NCBI GenBank assembly: GCA_927798255.1
Contig: CAKMMH010000099.1
Coordinates: forward strand, 1 to 6,655
Source of the DNA: an uncultured bacterium
GTDB lineage: Bacteria; Bdellovibrionota_C; UBA2361; CAKMMH01
Direction of reading: 5' to 3'
DNA length: 6,655 nt
Positions 5,801-6,655 of this stretch are shown in pieces. Positions within the stretch are counted from its first letter, which is position 1, and each line of letters opens with the position of its first letter. A program made the position numbers and the translations under genes. A model generated the notes under the pieces. The model saw only the letters and a list, made by a program, of their open reading frames with translations. It made no database searches and was not told where the DNA came from.

Positions 5801-6655
5801 TTAAAATATTACTATTAGATCAGGCATAATAGCTTTTAACCTTGAAACGCCATATTCGTCAATCAACGTTCCTCTTATATCTAATTCTTCTAAATCCTTA
5901 ATTTTATCAAAATACTCAATAGACTTATTAGTAATTAAAGTGTTTCTTAAAGACAAATTTAAAATTGAAAGCGGCGTCAAATAACTTATTGCTTCATCAT
6001 CTATTTGAGTATCATTTAAACTTAACAAATCAAGACTTTTTATATTATCTAAATATTTCATACCATTTGATGTAATATTAGTTCCATCAAGCTTTAATTC
6101 CATAAGCTCAGGTAAATATTCTAAATTGTTTAACGAAATATCACTAATACATGTACCTTTTAAGTCCAATTCTTCAACTTTCAAAAAAGAGCTATCTTTT
6201 AATTGATCTAAAGATTCATTAGAAATATCTAAGTACGACAAAAGAAGAACAGTACCATAACAACGTAAGTATTGTTTTAAATTACCACCATTATTATCAG
6301 AATAATTTTTTTCACAACTTTGAACATTATAATTTGAATCATATTGCTTATTAAATTCATTATCAAAATTTACAAAATCATCAATATTTTCTAAATTTAC
6401 CGAGTAATGCTCCCTACTATATTCAATACATTCATTTGTATAATCTTGATTATTAGTATCATTAATTTCTAGAGTTACTCCTGAGAATGCAGATTGCACT
6501 TCACCTTTAATAGACATTTTAACGTACAAGTGGCGAGGAGCTAAATTCATAATATCTGATTTAGAAATATCTTGAGAAAGCTCACTTGCTAATCTTTCTG
6601 CGTCATCTCCGCCTGCGCCAAAAGCGATAATATTTGCTATATTTCCAAATATAGT
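5801..6655 (-). CDS. VirD4/TraD-like ATPase C-terminus fused to leucine-rich repeats (5'-partial)
   Basis: The frame stays open from the stop at 5803-5801 to the window edge, so 284 C-terminal residues are visible and the start lies outside. Visible residues 1-66 read F-G-N-I..I-I-A-F-G-A-G-G-D-D-A-E-R-L-A, then S-D-I-M-N-L-A-P-R-H, Y-V-K-M, G-E and F-S-G-V-T-L. I recognise this as the end of the ATPase domain of type IV secretion/conjugation coupling-protein relatives, whose pattern is GNVGTxIxFRxGxxDAxxLA, DLVNLP, YxKL, FSAxTL. This is from memory. An Asn/Asp-rich, low-complexity linker spans about 67-125. Five LRRs of 23-25 residues fill 162-284, each shaped (E/L/N)-L-x-L-x-x-T-x-I, with a degenerate one before. 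The ATG at 6550 is not the likely start: it lies inside the conserved D-I-M-N-L segment and lacks a ribosome-binding site. The catalytic Walker motifs would be upstream and cannot be checked. The LRRs probably bind a protein partner. Confidence 0.72.
   Translation of the reverse strand, partial: TIFGNIANIIAFGAGGDDAERLASELSQDISKSDIMNLAPRHLYVKMSIKGEVQSAFSGVTLEINDTNNQDYTNECIEYSREHYSVNLENIDDFVNFDNEFNKQYDSNYNVQSCEKNYSDNNGGNLKQYLRCYGTVLLLSYLDISNESLDQLKDSSFLKVEELDLKGTCISDISLNNLEYLPELMELKLDGTNITSNGMKYLDNIKSLDLLSLNDTQIDDEAISYLTPLSILNLSLRNTLITNKSIEYFDKIKDLEELDIRGTLIDEYGVSRLKAIMPDLIVIF

Overview
This is a compact, A+T-rich bacterial segment (G+C near 30% by eye) in which every convincing gene lies on the minus strand, so it reads from right to left. 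The organism is probably a diderm. It encodes an outer-membrane-type lipoprotein with a glycine zipper and an OmpA-like domain, and a pair of exported M16 proteins. The M16 catalytic subunit carries a long insertion that I associate, from memory, with deltaproteobacterial, Bdellovibrio-like and acidobacterial homologues. A low-GC deltaproteobacterial or similar lineage is a reasonable guess, but only a guess. Ribosome-binding sites are of the ordinary Shine-Dalgarno type.

Layout in transcription order: (1) 6655-5801, a gene whose start lies outside the window. Its visible beginning looks like the last part of a VirD4/TraD-type (type IV secretion or conjugation) ATPase domain, followed by an Asn/Asp-rich linker and a C-terminal leucine-rich repeat (LRR) array. 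(2) 5700-4603, ychF, the conserved ribosome-associated ATPase, with its own possible promoter. (3) 4509-3814, a YugP-type membrane zinc metallopeptidase. (4) 3793-2279, an exported M16 peptidase with an intact zinc site. (5) 2273-792, its zinc-less M16 partner. (6) 761-75, the OmpA-like lipoprotein. (7) 15-1, the first five codons of a further gene, with a good ribosome-binding site.

Genes 3 to 6 are spaced 20, 5 and 30 nt apart and look like one operon for envelope proteolysis and maintenance. The two M16 proteins carry complementary halves of the expected active site, so they very likely form a heterodimer. YugP would act in the membrane and the lipoprotein at the outer membrane or peptidoglycan. 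There is no gene-free stretch above 300 bases. The gaps (59 to 97 nt at the larger junctions) hold only ribosome-binding sites, a possible promoter and weak A/T hairpins.

The most unusual item is the ATPase-LRR fusion at the right edge. An annotation that starts it at the ATG at 6550 would cut the protein inside a conserved part of the ATPase domain and hide its nature. No RNA genes, CRISPR array, insertion sequence or attachment site was seen.
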